A stretch of DNA of 64,000 bases from Chromobotia macracanthus (taxonomy: Eukaryota; Chordata; Actinopteri; Cypriniformes; Botiidae), in NCBI GenBank assembly GCA_036877525.1, contig JAZGTH010000015.1:3793001-3857000 (forward strand), given 5' to 3'. Below, in pieces: positions 54,501-60,500 of the stretch (positions are counted from its first letter, which is position 1; every line of letters starts with the position of its first letter). The notes below the pieces were generated by a model. The model saw only the letters and a program-made list of their open reading frames with translations. It searched no databases and was not told the DNA's origin. Made by a program: the position numbers and the translations under genes.

Positions 54501-57500
54501 TTTACATTAAGGGTAAACACACCAAGGTTAGCGCTGTAATACAATTTAGAGCTATATACAATTTTCTGTTCTTTTTTCCTAAACTTGCCACAACAATGCT
54601 GGGTGGTTGTGTCTTGTTGCTATGTAGTTGCCAAGGAAATCTGAGTGGTTATTAGCATACTGCTGGCTGGTTGCTAAGGTGTTCTGGGTAACACTGATTT
54701 CACAAGCGTTCACCTCTGAGTTACTACGATATTCTCGTACCTAAGTAGCCTTGAGTGTACGCAGTATTAATAGTGATGGCTGACTTATCAAGCACAACTA
54801 ATTGACACTTATTAACCAGCTGTAATCTGTTTCTCTTTCATCACCACCTCAATTATCAGCAGTCAATAATGAAGTCCCTTGGGGGCGTATGACTGCTGAA
54901 ATGAATATTTCTGTGAATGATATGCCAAAGTCTCCATCGAACGTGGTCTGGCAAGCGTACATCATTTTATTACGTTACAGGTACATGAAATGAGTCAATA
55001 AGTCAAAATCATGTATTCATTGCATGATTCATTCTGACAGATACAAATTAAGCTTTTTAATTGGATCTCCTGCCTTTCATAAGAACCGTGTGGCATACGA
55101 TCTTCACACGGTGTCAGGAAAACACCATTATTCTTCACACACACACTGTACAAAGGTCACACACACAGTCTGGTTCGACATCATTCTCTTCTAGGAGGAG
55201 ATCAATTAAACATGTTTCACGCAGGGCCAATCAAAACGATCCAAGCTCTTTCACCAAATGCGCCATTAACACATGCACACAGCAGACAGCTCTCCGACAT
55301 CACTGCTCTGTCATCTTTTAATGGTTTATTATCTCAAGGAAATGTGCCGGCCGTTGGCACGGCAACCTGTTTCTTTCTCAACAAGGAAAGCGAAGACCAT
55401 TAAAGCAAATCCAGGAGACATCCTTACAGCGAAGGTCACCAGTCTGATCTAGAAAGGATAATGCTGAAGAGCTGTTTCTTCCTAACTAATCTGACAGCTG
55501 CATGACTGTGTGTGTGCGCGTGTGTGCGTGTTAGACCAATGAAAAAATAAATCAGCGAAGACTCACAGCTACTGTACTTTTCTCTGAGGTGGAGAAGAGT
55601 TGCTGTTTAAGAGGGAGAAGAATTCTCCGGAGCGCAACAGTGACCGTCCGCTTTTCAGCAGCTTGATTTCTCATTTATTTTATTTTTTATTTATTTTCTC
55701 CATAGGTGCTTCAATACAAAAAATACTATAATAAAGAGATTTAAGCCATGAACCAAATCAATAACTTCATGGAATTAATGAACTGAATTATTCATTTCAT
55801 GAAGCATTTTAAATTAGTCATTCATTAGTGTAAAATACAATATACCTAAAGCTGCGATCTGTAATTTGTCTCTTTATCGCCATCTCTGTTCAAAACATAA
55901 AATTGCAGGTTACTTGTGGCGTTTTCTTAATGTGGATGACAAGTGTATATTCTAAACAACTGCTGGAAGAGCAAACTACAAGCACTCCACCATCCCAGCA
56001 CCCACACACGTGATTTAATAGCTGGATCTTCTTTCTCCTGTTTACAGACATGACGCAACCACAAGTCAAACTTATTTCCCAAAACGTGCCATTTCCGGCA
56101 AAATCGTACCAGCAGCGCAAATTATAAATCATTACTATAAACTTACAGCTGCGAATCGGGGTAAGGTAATGAGACTGGTTTGAACACTGATCTGTTATAT
56201 ACTTGCTCAATAACTCATTTTTGTTCATTTTTAACCCCAAAAAGTTACGATTTGCAGCTTTAAGATTTAATGCTAAACATACAAGTAATTTTGATGAAAA
56301 GTGATATATTCACATCATCGCAATACTTCATGGAACTGGCAGGTACCTGCAAATTCTGGTTCAGATAAAAATTTGGATATTAAATACAATTTCAAAATGA
56401 AGTCTAATTCACGCTGTGGATTCCACCGAAGCACATAACCACTTTACAACCTCAGAGCTCACAGAGAGGTCTGTCCTAAAAGCTTTACACATTATCATAA
56501 AAAATACATTTCTTTATGGAGAAAATGAATGAAGTTTATACCTCCAGAACCCCACTGTTGCTCTTGATGTGTTACAACTTACAAGTCCATCATTAAAGTG
56601 CCCATTCAGTGTTTACGAACCTTAAACTGCTGCAAAACAATCACAACAGCCCATCAAATTATCTCACTTCCCAAACAGTAAAGAGCACAAGCAATGACAG
56701 AGGAAAGGACTAGAATAAGCAGAGAATAAGCATAAGTCCAAACGCTGTACGGCTGCTTCATCAACAGTGTGTCAGAGGGTGAACTGGAGTCTAACTAGAC
56801 CTCTACACTAATAAAATGAGATGGAAAAACAAATATAAAAGGCCTGGAGAGCAGGCCTCAGCCATATCAGTGGGAAAGCCTGTGTTATGCCTTAATGCTA
56901 GAATTCCACCGAACTTCAAAGAAGCAAAGGCAACACGGATATAAACCCCTGCCGTTATGAAACAAACTGAGTGTCAATTATTCAAGACAACGCAACAGAG
57001 TGTAACAACAACAGTAAACAATTGGGTAAGCAGAGCGCCTGAGAGCTGAAAGTCATACAGCTGTAGCATCCAGTGGCAGTTTAAACATGGCAACTCGTGT
57101 CTCTAGAGTATGACCCTTCCCAGCAAGCCCCTTACCACTAACCCACAAGAGTAACTTCACACATCCTAACAGCTTGCTTTCCAAAGACAATGAAAGTAAA
57201 GTTTTGCACTATACAGCTATGGTGAACTGGATCAGCACTAGCACTTTATTGGCCTACATTGTTTTAAAGGCAAATTAACCCTCCTTTCAGAGCGCTCTTC
57301 AAAGCCACGCTTCCTCCAAGACATATGAACGCATAGAGTTTGACAGGCAAGTTTGGCCTTAATTTTAAAGCTTAGTCGTACTGTATAAACAATTGTTTTA
57401 TTTGTGTCTAATTTTACGTCCACTAATGCAATTCAAGAGATATGAGAGAAAGCTGAAACTGAAATGAGACGTATCTGAGATCTCGGTGAAGTGTTCTGAG

Positions 57501-60500
57501 CTTTGAAAGAGCTCTAAACTTTTCCTCTGGGGTTCTGTGAGATGAGGGAATAATCAGACGGGCTCTCTTAAACTCTCCTTCTTCTCAAGCAGCGTTACAA
57601 GTCATTTCAGAGAGCTGCTTCATTCACACGGCTTATGTAAATGAACCAGTTTAGAAAAAGCAATCATCTATTCTCTGCAGTGAGGTCGCTTTATTCTTTT
57701 TTTAGCACAATGTTTGGTTAAAAGCTGATGTTCATAATTATGTTTTTGACCTAAATAATTTTGTGCAAGATAAACACTGCTCTAAACGCAAAACAAATGA
57801 CTGTATATTATTACAGCTGGTCATTTAATAAGTTGTACCGTAGTTAGCTGCACTACTTTTCTTTACTAGCTTGCTGTGTAGCTAACCACACTTCCATGTC
57901 TTTCAGAGGGGTAACTTGACTGTAACTACTGTAACTACTTTAAATTACTTGATAAGCTGCAGTTTTAGAGCAAATGGTGGTAATTGTGTGCAATTGTCGC
58001 TTGGTTTGAGCAGAAGAGCGAGTAGTGGAATAATCGCGTGTGGCTGATGTCACCTAATGTGTCGTTTCCAACTTAGAGACGGATATTAACACATCTGGGT
58101 GATCCAGCGTAGAGCAGCTTTGTCGAACCCGTAACACAGTGTGAGGGGGCCTGCAAGCATTTGCTAATTTTGTTGCAATACACACCTGCAAGTGCATCCA
58201 AACACACACACACAAAATACAAACAGCCCCCATACCGAGCAACTTGTCCTCGAGGCGGGATTTTCACGCTCACACTCTCTGAAACATCTGACATCAGTTT
58301 AAGGGGGCGTGAATGTATAATTTGAAGTGTTGACGGGAAGCAGGTCGGGATTAGCATTAGCAAAAAGGCTATTGAAGATTATCGAAGGACTTAGGACATT
58401 GTGATTGACATATAAAGACACACAGCAGCGCTAAATCCCTGTGCAAAACATGACCCAGCTAGCAGGGAAGGTTCTGAGAACATCGGCTAATGTTCTCTAA
58501 AGGTTCTTAAAGTTATCAAAACATTCTTGCAGTAAGGAGGATAGATCAAAACATTATTTTTAAGTTGTTAGCGGAACGTTTTAAAATGTTACAGAATTAA
58601 ACAAATGTTGGAATAAGGTTCTTATAACCAAGCAATGATGTTAATGTGTTAATTACGTCTACAAACGTGGACATTTTAAACATTCCTACAGTTCCAAAAT
58701 AACATTTTTAACATTTTGGTTACTTACTAAAAACATTACATAACGTTTTTACAACCTAAAGCTGTTAGCTGGGAAATCTGTCTGCTACTGTTTACATACA
58801 TCTAATACAGCACCAATGCAGCTGCACTCGTAACACTGCCAACATTTTGTATACCCTAAAATTGTTGAGGGACTTCGGTACAACTGGAACATATTTTCAC
58901 ACTACTTCCCAGATGAACAATGTACGTTTTGGTTGGAACTTTCTATAAACACGTATGCTGGAGCCTAGTAGTCACAATTCACACCTAAGGCGTTTGTTTG
59001 GCAGCTGTGAATAACACAGATTTCCACTAAAAGACAGATGCTGCTTAAAAATGTCCGGATTTATTAGTGGTGACAGAATAATTAAACATTAAAGGGGGGC
59101 CAGAAAGGCAGAGAATTGCCTTATTATTCTGTTCATAGGGTACCTCTATAATTGATGAGTTTAAATGCACAGTACATTCTTCTGACAGTTCTGTTTGTAG
59201 ACTAAAATATCCTGCGGTTGGCTCAACGACCTCTTATTGATTTTGACGAGGGCACTTTTCCTGCGAAGCTTTAATGAGAGTTTTGTTATTGAGTTTTGCT
59301 TTCAGGGCTCTAACTTTCGCACATTAAAGGACTCAAAAGGGTTAAATAATAAAACAGAACATTCTATCATCATTTGTCATTCCCATGTTCCAAATGCATC
59401 ATTGTTTGTTTCTTCCCTGAAACACAAAAGGAGATTTTAGGCAGAACATCCGAGCTGCTCTTTTTTATACAATAAAAGTGGACGGTGGTCTATATTGCGT
59501 GAAGCTCAACATCATTATCAGCAAATAACAGCCTAAATTTTGTCATCAAACTACTGCATGGTTTCAAAACACTTGGATGACAAGAATCAGACTTTGTGGC
59601 TTTTTTCGAGCTTCACAGTATAAAGCTGTAATGAAAAAGAGCAGGTTGGACAATAATAGAGATTCAGAACAACATAAAGGCAAATAAATGACAGAATTCT
59701 ATTTCTGAATGATTAATAACTTCTGTGGTGCCTCTCGTGTCAGATTAACAAGGAAACGTTCTTTTTGATACACACCAAAGACAGAAGAAAGAGCAAAGCA
59801 ATGAGCCTCTGTATGCAAATCTCTTCAATGTCTCAAGTCTTTTTTTAATCAGGCTGTGATATTTTAAGAGGACCTTTAGTGGTTTGTGTTCTATATACTG
59901 TAGGCCCCTCCCCTCAGACTGATCCAATGCAACATCAAAACACTTATAATGGAGTGAGAAGCCCAAAGGCAACATGACTTCAAATTTTCCCTCTTCAGTT
60001 TTTACACAAACACATTTAGTACAGTCAAATCAGCCTTGTTAAAATACATTTGAACATACAGAGAAGGTTTGAAATGCCTAACACACACAAAACACATTCA
60101 AATTCTTGTCAAACAGAACGATTTGTTGTTTAATTTAAAACATGAGGGTCTGTATGTCTAAAAGCTTTGGATTTTCTGGAATATGCAGCACTTGTTATAG
60201 AATAATGTATTTTTCATAGCTGCTTCTCTGTGGATAAATTGTTTTTGGAGAACAGCTCTCATCTCTCGCACCCGCAGCAGACAAGCACAAGTGCCGTTTC
60301 CTGCATGTAAAGTTTTAGTGGTAAATTCAGCAGAACAAATATTTCAATAACACAGCATAACCAAAGGTTATAGAATTAACAAGATGCTGCAGTTTAATTA
60401 TTCTGAATGAGGAAAAGCGCTGCATTCAGTATGACCACAAATTAAGCCCCGCCTTCTCGTAGAATGAGCCAATCATCAATCGCAATCATCAAGAGGGACT

